Made by a program: the position numbers and the translations under genes
NCBI GenBank assembly: GCA_003175695.1
Contig: PSRA01000208.1
Span: forward strand, 1 to 44,032
DNA from: Bacteroidota bacterium
GTDB lineage: Bacteria > Bacteroidota > Bacteroidia > Chitinophagales > Chitinophagaceae
Length of the DNA: 44,032 bases
Reading direction: 5' to 3'
Part shown: positions 1-8,205 of the stretch, piece after piece
Layout: each line of letters opens with the position of its first letter
How positions within the stretch are numbered: position 1 is the first letter of the stretch
Notes under the pieces: generated by a model
Databases searched by the model: none
What the model was told of the DNA's origin: nothing
What the model saw: only the letters and a program-made list of their open reading frames with translations

Positions 1-144
1 TTGGATTCTATTGATTCAATTGAATTAATCGTATTACTCTCTCGCGAATACGGGATCAGCATCCAGGATCCCAAGGAAGGCCGTAAAGTGTTGGTGGATA
101 TCAACACAATGGTCGATTACATTGAGAAAAACAGGACTAAGTAA
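1..144 (+). CDS. Acyl carrier protein, C-terminal part (gene cut by window start)
   Basis: The frame is open from base 1 to the TAA at 142-144 and encodes 47 residues. It begins with LDSIDSIEL, which matches the phosphopantetheine-attachment helix of acyl carrier proteins (DSxxxxEL, with the serine after Asp carrying the prosthetic group). The rest, with a hydrophobic helix and a closing VDYIEKN segment, fits the last helices of an ACP. The start lies to the left of the window. It directly precedes, and may slightly overlap, a ketosynthase gene, so it probably carries the growing chain for that pair of ketosynthases. Family assignment is good for the visible part; the specific pathway is inferred from the neighbours. 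Confidence 0.75.
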   Translation: MDSIDSIELIVLLSREYGISIQDPKEGRKVLVDINTMVDYIEKNRTK

Positions 145-154
145 ATTCTATCCA

Positions 155-1342
155 TTGCCTAGGATCTTTGTTACTGGAATGGGAATTATCAGTGCGATTG
201 GAAATTCTGTTTCCGAAAATCGCACGGCCCTTTCAGAAGAAAAATGTGGCATAGGCCCGTTAGGGGCATTCCCTTCCGCATACGCGGGTAAATTACCTTG
301 CGGCGAAGTCAGGTTGTCATCGGATTTTCTTCGCAGTAAATTAAATGTTTCAGAAAGCGGCGTTACGCGTACGACATTGCTTGCATTGCATGCTTTCAAT
401 GAATGTGTCGATAATGCAGATCTCAACCCCGATCTGTTATCGGCACCCGATACCGCGTTTGTTAATGCGACCACGGTGGGGGGAATGTGCCTGACAGATG
501 AACTCTATCACGATGCGAATTCAACTGATGAAGGTTCTCCATATCTCCCATCATACGATTGTGGATCCATTGCATTAATGATTGGTCAACGCTATAAAAT
601 GAAGGGTATAATAAATACCATCAATACTGCTTGTTCTTCTTCAGCCAATGCCATCATGTACGGTGCCAGGTTGATCCGGCATGGTTATGCGAAAAGAGCC
701 ATTGTCGGAGGCACAGACAGTCTAGCGAAGTATACCATTAACGGATTCAATGCACTTCATATTCTGTCGAGACAAATTTGTGCACCATTCGACAAAAACA
801 GGAATGGACTCAACCTAGGGGAAGGTTCTGCATTCCTGGTACTCGAGGAGGAATCCGAAGTGTCTGGCAAGCACGTTTATGCTGAATTGGTTGGATATGG
901 TAATGCCAACGATGCCTTTCATCCATCTTCTATTTCAGACGCAGGAGAAGGCCCGTTTCTTGCGATGTCAAAGGCCTTGCACACCGCTAACTTGGAGCCC
1001 GGCCAAATTAATTATATCAATGCACATGGAACGGGAACAGAAAATAATGACGAAACAGAAAGCAGGGCTATGATCAGATTATTTAATGCTCCTCCGCCTT
1101 TTTCTTCAACAAAATCTTTTACCGGACACACCCTTGGCGCAGCCGGCGCAGTGGAAGCTGCCTACACGGTAATGAATCTTAAATACCAGGAGGCTTATCC
1201 TTCACTGCATTTCACGGAACCCATTGAATCTACCGGACTCAAACCTGTGACCACTTATTCTAAAATGAAAATGAGCTATGCCATGTCAAACGCCTTTGGA
1301 TTTGGTGGCAATTGTACTTCATTGATTTTTTCAAAAGCATGA
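155..1342 (+). CDS. Beta-ketoacyl-ACP synthase (FabF/KAS II-like)
   Basis: This is a condensing enzyme that extends an ACP-bound acyl chain. All active-site motifs of the thiolase fold are present. Counted from the TTG at 155, the nucleophile is Cys160 in NTACSSSANA, the first His is His291 in NAHGTGTENND, and the Lys320/His325 pair lies in KSFTGHTLGAAGA. The length (about 395 residues) is normal for KAS II. The start is uncertain. No ATG precedes the conserved IFVTGMGI strand; TTG at 155 gives a family-like N-terminus, while TTG at 122 would overlap the ACP gene by 23 bases. The stop is four bases before the next gene, so ACP, KAS and the KAS-like partner look like one operon. This arrangement resembles flexirubin or aryl-polyene pigment clusters, but the rest of the cluster is outside the window. 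Confidence 0.85.
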   Translation: MPRIFVTGMGIISAIGNSVSENRTALSEEKCGIGPLGAFPSAYAGKLPCGEVRLSSDFLRSKLNVSESGVTRTTLLALHAFNECVDNADLNPDLLSAPDTAFVNATTVGGMCLTDELYHDANSTDEGSPYLPSYDCGSIALMIGQRYKMKGIINTINTACSSSANAIMYGARLIRHGYAKRAIVGGTDSLAKYTINGFNALHILSRQICAPFDKNRNGLNLGEGSAFLVLEEESEVSGKHVYAELVGYGNANDAFHPSSISDAGEGPFLAMSKALHTANLEPGQINYINAHGTGTENNDETESRAMIRLFNAPPPFSSTKSFTGHTLGAAGAVEAAYTVMNLKYQEAYPSLHFTEPIESTGLKPVTTYSKMKMSYAMSNAFGFGGNCTSLIFSKA

Positions 1343-1346
1343 AGCA

Positions 1347-2396
1347 ATGATGTACATCCACCAATCAGCCTGTATTTCCGCCCAGCATAGTTTTGGTTCT
1401 GCAGACCTCAATAAATTGGTTCCGTCCAATCAAAATAAAATGCTTGCGATTGAGCCCTCTTATCCCCAAATACCCCCGGCTATGCTTCGAAGGATGGGCA
1501 AGGCAGTTAGAATGGGCACCGGAGCAGCGCTGACTCTGCTGCCGGAAGGAGGATGGGATGGTATTGTAATTGGCACAGCCAATGGAGGCATGGAAGACTG
1601 CATTAAATTTCTTAACCAGATTGTCGAATATAAAGAAGGATTGCTGACACCTGGCAATTTTGTGCAAAGCACTGCCAATGCCATTGCTTCGCAGATTGGG
1701 CTGCAAACGGCGAACAGGAAATACAATGTCACCCATGTGCATCGGGGACTGGCATTTGAGAATGCTTTGTTAGATACTGACATGTTCATTTCTGAAAATC
1801 CTTCGAAAACATATTTGGTCGGAAGCGTGGATGAAATTTCAAGTTTTAATTACAATATCGATTTCCTGGACGGGTGGTTCAGGAAATCGCCAGCGTCCAA
1901 TGCACAACTATATATCGGTTCAGAAGAAGGCACATTAGCAGGTGAGGGTGCCTCGATGTTCAATGTGAGTGGCCTGAGACAGAATGCACTCGCATCCATC
2001 CAAAGAATTGGGACTATCCATGGCGAGGACCCTGAACTGGGAAAGAAGCTTTTTGAATCGGTGATCTCTGAATTATCCGTCTCGGCAGATGAAACCATCG
2101 ATTTGATGTTAAGTGGAGAAAATGGAGACAGCCGTCTGTCGCGATATTACGAAGCTTGTGAATCCCTTCTGCCTGATTCAGTGACTATAGCGAGGTTTAA
2201 GCACATGTTCGGTGAAATTCCGACCGCGACCGGCATCGCTGTTTGGCTGGCGACGCAGATTATTTCGTCCGGTGAAATTCCGGTGCACATGATAAAAAAA
2301 CAAACATCAAAGAAACCCATCAGGAACATCCTGATATATAATAATCACAAGGGTGTTCAGCATAGTTGCATACTGGTATCGGCCGTCAGCGGATAA
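1347..2396 (+). CDS. Ketosynthase-like chain-length-factor protein lacking the active-site Cys
   Basis: The protein has 349 residues and a degenerate ketosynthase fold. The segment TPGNFVQSTANAIASQ and the following NVTHVHRGLAFENALL align with the region where a ketosynthase carries TACSSSAN. Here the cysteine is replaced (Thr129-His130-Val131-His132), so it should not condense by itself. Such proteins pair with an active ketosynthase as chain-length factors in flexirubin, aryl-polyene and type II polyketide systems (Ketoacyl-synt_2-like). It starts four bases after the upstream KAS stop, at ATG 1347 or the adjacent ATG 1350, which supports a heterodimer. The family call is made by motif comparison only. 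A dialkylresorcinol or another pigment pathway would also fit. Confidence 0.7.
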   Translation: MMYIHQSACISAQHSFGSADLNKLVPSNQNKMLAIEPSYPQIPPAMLRRMGKAVRMGTGAALTLLPEGGWDGIVIGTANGGMEDCIKFLNQIVEYKEGLLTPGNFVQSTANAIASQIGLQTANRKYNVTHVHRGLAFENALLDTDMFISENPSKTYLVGSVDEISSFNYNIDFLDGWFRKSPASNAQLYIGSEEGTLAGEGASMFNVSGLRQNALASIQRIGTIHGEDPELGKKLFESVISELSVSADETIDLMLSGENGDSRLSRYYEACESLLPDSVTIARFKHMFGEIPTATGIAVWLATQIISSGEIPVHMIKKQTSKKPIRNILIYNNHKGVQHSCILVSAVSG

Positions 2397-2464
2397 GGAG
2401 AGTCACGATTTATATTGACCAGCATTTATTAATAACCAAAGGCTCAACCCTTACGAAGAAAAAA

Positions 2465-5239
2465 ATGATCCATCTAAAAAAATCTATTCCTTTATTTTTT
2501 TGTTTGTTTCTTGTCATCTCATCCAGGGGACAGAATTGTTTGCATCCGGCTAATTTATTATGTGAATACCTCGAGAATCCAATTTGCATCGATGTAAAGA
2601 CTCCCCGGTTCAGTTGGACCCTTGAATCACAAAGAAAAAATGAATTTCAGTCCGCATATGAACTGATCGTAAGTAATAACCTGGAGCAGGTCCATGAGGG
2701 AAAGGGGAATTTTTGGTCCACAGGAAAAACCCCCTCTTCAAAATCTATCCAAGTAAAATACGCAGGCAAATCGCTTCAACCCTTCACCAAATATTATTGG
2801 CGCGTTAAAGTATATGATTTAAAGAATCAGGAATGCTGGAGCGAAATCAATTGGTTTGAAACTGCAGCCCTGGATCCTCAGGATTGGGTATCATCATGGA
2901 TAAGTGACGGTTCCTTCAATCCGGCCCGGGATGAAGATTATTACAAGGATGACCGCATGCCACTTTTTAAGAAGAATTTCCGTATAGGCAAGAAAGTGAG
3001 TTCGGCCAAATTATACGTGAGTGGATTAGGATATTACGAAGGCTTTTTAAATGGCAAAAAAATCGGTCAGAGTGTGTTGGATCCGGGATTCACGACCTAC
3101 GGAAAGGAAGTTCTATATTCCGTTTATGATGTTAGCACTCAATTGAAGAAAGGTGACAACTCAGCCGGATTCATGTTGGGCAATGGCTGGTATAATCCTT
3201 TACCATTTAAATTATTCGGCAGATGGAACCTCAGGGAATTTCAGCAAACAGGAAGACCATGTGTGAAGGCTGAATTCCACATCGAGTATGCTGATGGTAC
3301 GAAGGAAATCATAAAGACCGATGAATCCTGGTTGACAGCTCCAGGCCCCATTACCCGGAACAATGTGTATTTGGGGGAACACTACGACGCACGACTCGAG
3401 CAGCGGGATTTTCTTACGCAAAATACTAATGAGGAGGTTTGGAAGCCTGTTATGACAGTTCCGGGTCCATCAGGAATGCTAAGGTCGCAGATGCAACCTG
3501 CGATCGAAATCACCCAGGTAGTCTCACCCGTTCGCATATTCGAACCCAGGAAAGACACATTCATTGTAGATATGGGGCAAAATTTCGCTGGTGTCGCAAG
3601 AATAAAAGTGAAAGGACCTGTGGGCAATACAATTGTTCTGCGATATGGGGAAGATATATTCGGGGACAGCACTCTAAACTATCTTACGACCTGTGCTACT
3701 CAAATAAAAAAGGGAGGTATTAAAGGCGGACCAGGGACGCCAGAGACAGCATGGCAGGAAGATCGATATACATTGAAAGGGAATGGCCTTGAGGAATGGT
3801 CGCCTCGATTTACATTTCATGGGTTCAGGTATGTTGAAATCACGGGGTGGCCGGGTAAACCCACACTGAAAGATATTGAGGGGTTACGAATGAATGCCAA
3901 TGTTGCCAAAAATGGTGAATTTGCCTGCTCAAATAAAATGCTCAACAAATTGCATGAAGCGATTAAATGGACTTTCCTAAGCAATATTTTTAGCATTCAG
4001 TCCGATTGCCCCGGACGTGAGAAAATGGGTTATGGCGGCGATATGGTTGCCACGGCGGACGCATTCATGTTCAATTTTGGGATGGCAAATTTTTATGCTA
4101 AATCTGTCCAGGATTTTGCCAATGAGCAAAGGCCTTCTGGTGGCATTACTGAAATAGCACCATTTACGGGGATTGCAGATAAGGGTTACGGTGATGATTC
4201 CGGACCATTGGGATGGCAATTGGCCTTTCCTTATTTGCAGGACCAGCTTTATGAATTTTATGGCGACGAGCAAATCATCACAGATCATTACGAAGCCTTT
4301 AAAAAACAGCTGGATTTTCTTGCATCCAGATCCATGGATGGAATTTTTTATTGGGATATCAGCGATCATGAAGCGCTGGATGCTAAACCTGAAGCATTAA
4401 CTGCTGCCGCTTTTTATTATCATCACTTATGCCTCGGCGTTAAGTTCGCTACCATTCTTCATGCCCATGAAGATTCAACTTTGTATGCAAACCGGGCAAA
4501 GGATGTTTTGAATTCAATTGTCAGAAAGTTTTTGGTTCAAGGCACAGGCAAATTTGATAATGCGACACAATCCGCACAACTATTTGCACTCTGGTACGGG
4601 CTTTCACCCGAGAAAGAAATGACAATGGCCGCATTAATGGAAGAATTTAAGCGTCACAATTGGCACCTTTCAACTGGTATATTCTCAACGCGCATGTTGT
4701 TTGAAGTTCTGCGCATGAATGATCTAAATGATATAGCTTATAAGATTGCCACACAGCCTGATTATCCCGGATGGGGTTACATGATCAATAGCGGTGCGAC
4801 TACTCTATGGGAAACATGGCAATATCCAGAAAGCGGCCCTTCACAAAATCATCCTATGTTTGGATCGGTGGATGAATGGTTTTATCGTTCAATCCTCGGC
4901 ATTAATCCCTTAGCCGCAGGATTCGAAAAAGTGCAAATAAAGCCACAACCGGCAGGCGACTTATCGTGGGCCCGAGGTCGCTATAAATCCATTCGGGGAC
5001 CTATCGTATGTGACTGGTCAATCGGGCAAGGTAAATTTCATCTTAAAGTTGGAATACCCGCAAACACGAAGGCTGAAATTTGGATTCCAGCAAAAAATAA
5101 ACAATCAGTCATGGGTGCTGATAAGTTGACTTTAGATCACGATCCCGACATTCGAATAATCGGGATGAAAGGATCTTACCTGGTGGTTGAAGCTGGTTCA
5201 GGTAGTTATGAATTTGTCTCTGAAGATTTTTCAAAATAG
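2465..5239 (+). CDS. Secreted GH78 alpha-L-rhamnosidase (paralogue A)
   Basis: The enzyme hydrolyses terminal alpha-L-rhamnose from plant glycosides or rhamnose-containing polysaccharides. The start chosen is ATG 2465, because it is followed by a clear signal peptide (Lys-Lys, then a hydrophobic FFCLFLVI core). The open frame extends to 2366 only through non-coding-like sequence. The 924 residues show the multi-domain GH78 plan: an Ig-like N-domain (PRFSWTLES, YYWRVKVYD), the Bac_rhamnosid_N beta domain (LYVSGLGYYEGFLNGKKIG, ending GEHYDAR), a second beta domain (DMGQNFAGV, FTFHGFRYVEI), the (alpha/alpha)6 catalytic domain, and a C-terminal beta domain. The catalytic region has SDCPGREKMGYGGD with a retained Glu, and ATTLWETW with the candidate base. 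The motif differs from that of the second rhamnosidase at 8206, so substrate preference may differ. It is probably periplasmic or exported. Confidence 0.9.
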   Translation: MIHLKKSIPLFFCLFLVISSRGQNCLHPANLLCEYLENPICIDVKTPRFSWTLESQRKNEFQSAYELIVSNNLEQVHEGKGNFWSTGKTPSSKSIQVKYAGKSLQPFTKYYWRVKVYDLKNQECWSEINWFETAALDPQDWVSSWISDGSFNPARDEDYYKDDRMPLFKKNFRIGKKVSSAKLYVSGLGYYEGFLNGKKIGQSVLDPGFTTYGKEVLYSVYDVSTQLKKGDNSAGFMLGNGWYNPLPFKLFGRWNLREFQQTGRPCVKAEFHIEYADGTKEIIKTDESWLTAPGPITRNNVYLGEHYDARLEQRDFLTQNTNEEVWKPVMTVPGPSGMLRSQMQPAIEITQVVSPVRIFEPRKDTFIVDMGQNFAGVARIKVKGPVGNTIVLRYGEDIFGDSTLNYLTTCATQIKKGGIKGGPGTPETAWQEDRYTLKGNGLEEWSPRFTFHGFRYVEITGWPGKPTLKDIEGLRMNANVAKNGEFACSNKMLNKLHEAIKWTFLSNIFSIQSDCPGREKMGYGGDMVATADAFMFNFGMANFYAKSVQDFANEQRPSGGITEIAPFTGIADKGYGDDSGPLGWQLAFPYLQDQLYEFYGDEQIITDHYEAFKKQLDFLASRSMDGIFYWDISDHEALDAKPEALTAAAFYYHHLCLGVKFATILHAHEDSTLYANRAKDVLNSIVRKFLVQGTGKFDNATQSAQLFALWYGLSPEKEMTMAALMEEFKRHNWHLSTGIFSTRMLFEVLRMNDLNDIAYKIATQPDYPGWGYMINSGATTLWETWQYPESGPSQNHPMFGSVDEWFYRSILGINPLAAGFEKVQIKPQPAGDLSWARGRYKSIRGPIVCDWSIGQGKFHLKVGIPANTKAEIWIPAKNKQSVMGADKLTLDHDPDIRIIGMKGSYLVVEAGSGSYEFVSEDFSK

Positions 5240-5249
5240 CCCCCGTTTT

Positions 5250-5361
5250 GCCAGGGATCAAGATCGGTTGAAGGCGAAGCAATCCTGGCGCGGGTGCTCC
5301 ATCAGGGCAGTCGGGTCTAGCAACATCACGTGCCCTTGCGGGACGACCCCCCGTGGCTGGC
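5250..5361. other. GC-rich, possibly structured intergenic element
   Basis: The spacer between the rhamnosidase and the GNAT gene contains about 100 bases that are roughly two thirds G+C by hand count, well above the surrounding DNA. Short complementary arms are visible: GCCAG at 5250-5254 with CTGGC at 5357-5361, and inner pairs such as GGGTC with GACCC. No convincing coding sequence was seen on either strand. It could be a dispersed repeat, a structured RNA or a remnant of an inserted element. I do not recognise its family. Confidence 0.4.
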
Positions 5362-5386
5362 ACAATCAATTTCAACATTTATCACC

Positions 5387-5794
5387 ATGATCACCTACCA
5401 GCAAGAACCGAATCTTTCCGCACAGGAATTCGTAGACATTCTCAACAAATCAACTTTGGGCGAGAGAAGACCCGTCAATGATTTGGAAAGAATTACCAAT
5501 ATGTTGAAGCATGGTAACCTGATTATAACGGCTAGGGACAATGGAAAACTGGTGGGTGTATCCAGATCAATGACTGATTTCGCCTTTTGCACATACCTCT
5601 CGGATTTGGCGGTGGACGAAGTATATCAAAAGAAAGGGATTGGCAGAGAACTGATCAGGCAAACAAAATTGGCATCTCCCCTGACAAAACTTATCTTGCT
5701 GGCTGCTCCTAAAGCAGTAAACTATTATCCTCGCATTGGAATGAAACAGTTCGCTCACTGCTATTACATCGATGATCCGAATGAATTAATATAA
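5387..5794 (+). CDS. GNAT-family N-acetyltransferase
   Basis: This is a 135-residue acyl-CoA-dependent acetyltransferase of unknown substrate. The GNAT core is visible: the strand IITARDNGKLVGVSRSM, then LSDLAVDEVYQKKGIGRELI, which contains the acetyl-CoA pyrophosphate-binding motif (Q/R-x-x-G-x-G/A), then the LILLAAPKAVNYYPRIGM segment typical of the last helix and strand. ATG 5387 is the best start; upstream in-frame sequence lies in the GC-rich spacer. The length is normal for a small single-domain GNAT. It sits between a rhamnosidase and the opposite-strand PQQ dehydrogenase and has no obvious role in rhamnose use. Confidence 0.85.
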   Translation: MITYQQEPNLSAQEFVDILNKSTLGERRPVNDLERITNMLKHGNLIITARDNGKLVGVSRSMTDFAFCTYLSDLAVDEVYQKKGIGRELIRQTKLASPLTKLILLAAPKAVNYYPRIGMKQFAHCYYIDDPNELI

Positions 5795-5822
5795 CAATGG
5801 GTTATTTTTTTCGAGCAGGGCC

Positions 5823-7979
5823 TCATGGAAGAGCAAATGCCATGTAACTATCTCCTGAATGAGTATTCAGTTTCCCTCCGCCACATGCAACTACGATATA
5901 TTGTTTTCCATTTACGGAATAAACAGCAGGTGTTGCAAATGCCGAGGCGGGTAAATTCATTTCCCAAAGCAATTGCCCTGTTCGTTTATTAAATGCCCGG
6001 AACTTTCCATCGCTGGTTGCACCGATAAACAAGAGTCCTCCTGCTGTAACAACAGAACCACCATAGTTTTCAGTCCCACTGCGAATTCCTTTTTTTGCCA
6101 GGTCGGGGCTTTCACCCAAAGTGCCTTTCCAATTTGTCTGAGTTGAATTAAGGTTGATAGCCTGAAGTGTTCCCCATGGTGGATTAATGGCAGGTTGCCC
6201 ATCTTTGCTCAGAAACTTGTTATAACCGGTCATCGTATAAGGAAGTTTTCTGTATGCATCTTCAGGCCCGGGAGTTTCAACAAAAACCTTATTGTTTTTG
6301 CTTTGATCCGATAACACAAAACTTGCGATCGCCTGTTTTTCCTGTTCACTCAATTGTTTGAAAGCCGGCATCATTCTTCTTCCTGAAGATATCAATGTAT
6401 AAAAACTATCTGCTTTGTATTTTTTTTCAATATTAATAAGCGAAGGAATATTCGCCGAGCCTTTTCTATCGGGTCCATGGCATGCCATGCAATTAATTTT
6501 GTAAAGGCGTTCTCCTGCAACGGGAAATGTCTCTGCTTTTCCAGCTTCACTCTTCAACGGCACGATGGTCAATACCCAGGCCATCTCGTTGGCATTGACA
6601 AATAGGTCACCAGATATGGGATCAAATGCAGGGCCGCCCCATTCCCCACCTCCGTCGAATCCTGGTAATATAACTGTTCCTTCCAGGGTAGGAGGATTAA
6701 ACATATTGCCATTTCTATATGTCAATAATCTCTTTTTGACATCCTGGACAGATGAGTCGGGCAGGTATTTGTTTATATCTTCTAAACCAAAAATCTGCCG
6801 CACGAACGGTTTTGGTGCAGAAGGAATAGGTTGAGTGGGAGACAGTTTTTCTCCTACCAGTTCTGTTTCTGCGGGGACGGGTTGCTCTGTGATCGGATAA
6901 ATAGAACGCCCGGTCTTTCTCTCAAAAAGATAGATAAAACCAGTCTTCGTTGTTAGAGCTATCGCTGGAGTTTTATTTCCATTTTCCGTCACCGTTATTA
7001 AGGCGGGAGGCGAAGAGAAATCTTTGTCCCAAACATCGTGATGAATACCCTGGAAATGCCAAATTCTCTTGCCCGTGCTGGCATCGAGCGCGATAATACA
7101 ATCAGCAAATAAGTTATTTCCTGTTCTTTTGCCACCATAAAAATCAAAAGAAGCGGATCCTGTTGGAGCGTAAACAATTCCAGTTTCCTGGTCAACCGTA
7201 ACACCTGACCAGGCGTTGGCTCCTCCTATGTGCCGGTAAGCGGACGTATCATCCCATGTTTCATGTCCGAATTCACCAGGATGCGGAATAGTATGAAAAA
7301 TCCATTTCAACTGGCCCGTGCGAGCATCGAAAGCGCGGATGTGCCCGGGCGCGGCAGCGGGACCTTCATCCACCCGGGTTCCTAGAATTAAGAAATCTTT
7401 GTATACACCAGGAGGTGAGGTCGACGTAACAAAAAGATCTTTCACATCTCTGCCCAGTCCGTCATGCAAATCGATCTTTCCCTGTTGACCAAAGGCGGGT
7501 ATGGCTCTGCCAGTGTTCGCATCTACCGCAAATAAGTAAGAACCGGCTGTATAGAAGATTCGCTTGTCGTTGGAACCATCCGTCCAGTAGCTCACTCCGC
7601 GGCAATTGTTCAGCACAAAATTTATTTTCATCGCACGCAGGGAGTCAAGGGGATTAAAAGCCCATTTTTGTTTTCCGGTGGCTGCATCAAGAGCGAATAA
7701 TTTCATTTTAGGTGAAACGCAATAAATCACATCATCGATGATAATTGGATTGCACTGAATTTGAGAATGGTTGGCCGTGTCCATGTCGCCCGTCTGAAAT
7801 TCCCAGGCTACTTTAAGACCAGTTACATTGGCGGTGTCAATCTGGTTAAGCGAAGAATAGTGAATATTGTCGTGGCCGCCATACATCCGCCATTCCGAGA
7901 ATGGGTTTTTTGCCTGGCGACAATTGCAAAACATGCCCAGGAAACAGAGAGCGGCTAAAATGTTTTTATATCTTTTCAT
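5823..7979 (-). CDS. PQQ-dependent quinoprotein dehydrogenase with an inserted cytochrome c domain
   Basis: The 718-residue protein is an eight-bladed beta-propeller quinoprotein that oxidises a sugar or alcohol outside the cytoplasm and passes electrons to a haem. Propeller signatures recur (LDAATGKQKWAF, FDARTGQLKWIFH, LDASTGKRIWHFQG, FNKRTGQLLWEMN). Near residue 497 there is a class I haem site CMACH, followed by RRMMPAF, a plausible axial Met, so the cytochrome domain is inserted within the propeller. The N-terminus (MKRYKNILAALCFLGMFCNC) looks like a lipoprotein signal, though the lipobox is not canonical. It resembles glucose or polyol dehydrogenases (GCD-like), but the substrate is unknown. 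It lies on the opposite strand between the two rhamnosidase genes, divergent from the second, so it may act on a sugar released by them. No PQQ-synthesis gene is in the window. Confidence 0.85.
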   Translation of the reverse strand: MKRYKNILAALCFLGMFCNCRQAKNPFSEWRMYGGHDNIHYSSLNQIDTANVTGLKVAWEFQTGDMDTANHSQIQCNPIIIDDVIYCVSPKMKLFALDAATGKQKWAFNPLDSLRAMKINFVLNNCRGVSYWTDGSNDKRIFYTAGSYLFAVDANTGRAIPAFGQQGKIDLHDGLGRDVKDLFVTSTSPPGVYKDFLILGTRVDEGPAAAPGHIRAFDARTGQLKWIFHTIPHPGEFGHETWDDTSAYRHIGGANAWSGVTVDQETGIVYAPTGSASFDFYGGKRTGNNLFADCIIALDASTGKRIWHFQGIHHDVWDKDFSSPPALITVTENGNKTPAIALTTKTGFIYLFERKTGRSIYPITEQPVPAETELVGEKLSPTQPIPSAPKPFVRQIFGLEDINKYLPDSSVQDVKKRLLTYRNGNMFNPPTLEGTVILPGFDGGGEWGGPAFDPISGDLFVNANEMAWVLTIVPLKSEAGKAETFPVAGERLYKINCMACHGPDRKGSANIPSLINIEKKYKADSFYTLISSGRRMMPAFKQLSEQEKQAIASFVLSDQSKNNKVFVETPGPEDAYRKLPYTMTGYNKFLSKDGQPAINPPWGTLQAINLNSTQTNWKGTLGESPDLAKKGIRSGTENYGGSVVTAGGLLFIGATSDGKFRAFNKRTGQLLWEMNLPASAFATPAVYSVNGKQYIVVACGGGKLNTHSGDSYMAFALP

Positions 7980-8205
7980 TCTTCAAGTTTGTGAACCGCG
8001 CGAATATAGTAACAAGTTGGCAGTTCCGTTTTCTTGACCCACCTCAATAACAAATCAAAGAGTGGGAGAACTAAACTCTTTACCGGAGTTTCTTGGTTTG
8101 ATTTGGATTAAAGCCAATAAATTTATTGTTTTGACAGGCTTTAAGTGGATAGAATTCCGTAGCCAACATGACTATTAGTAACTCCCTAATTCAAAAATTG
8201 CCAGC

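Noticed and set aside
2366-2464. Upstream extension of the first rhamnosidase
   Set aside because: The extension overlaps the end of the preceding gene and precedes a clear signal peptide at 2465.
5109-5378. An 89-residue minus-strand frame across the GC-rich spacer
   Set aside because: Pro/Ala/Arg-rich translation is typical of non-coding GC-rich DNA, and it runs into the end of the rhamnosidase gene.
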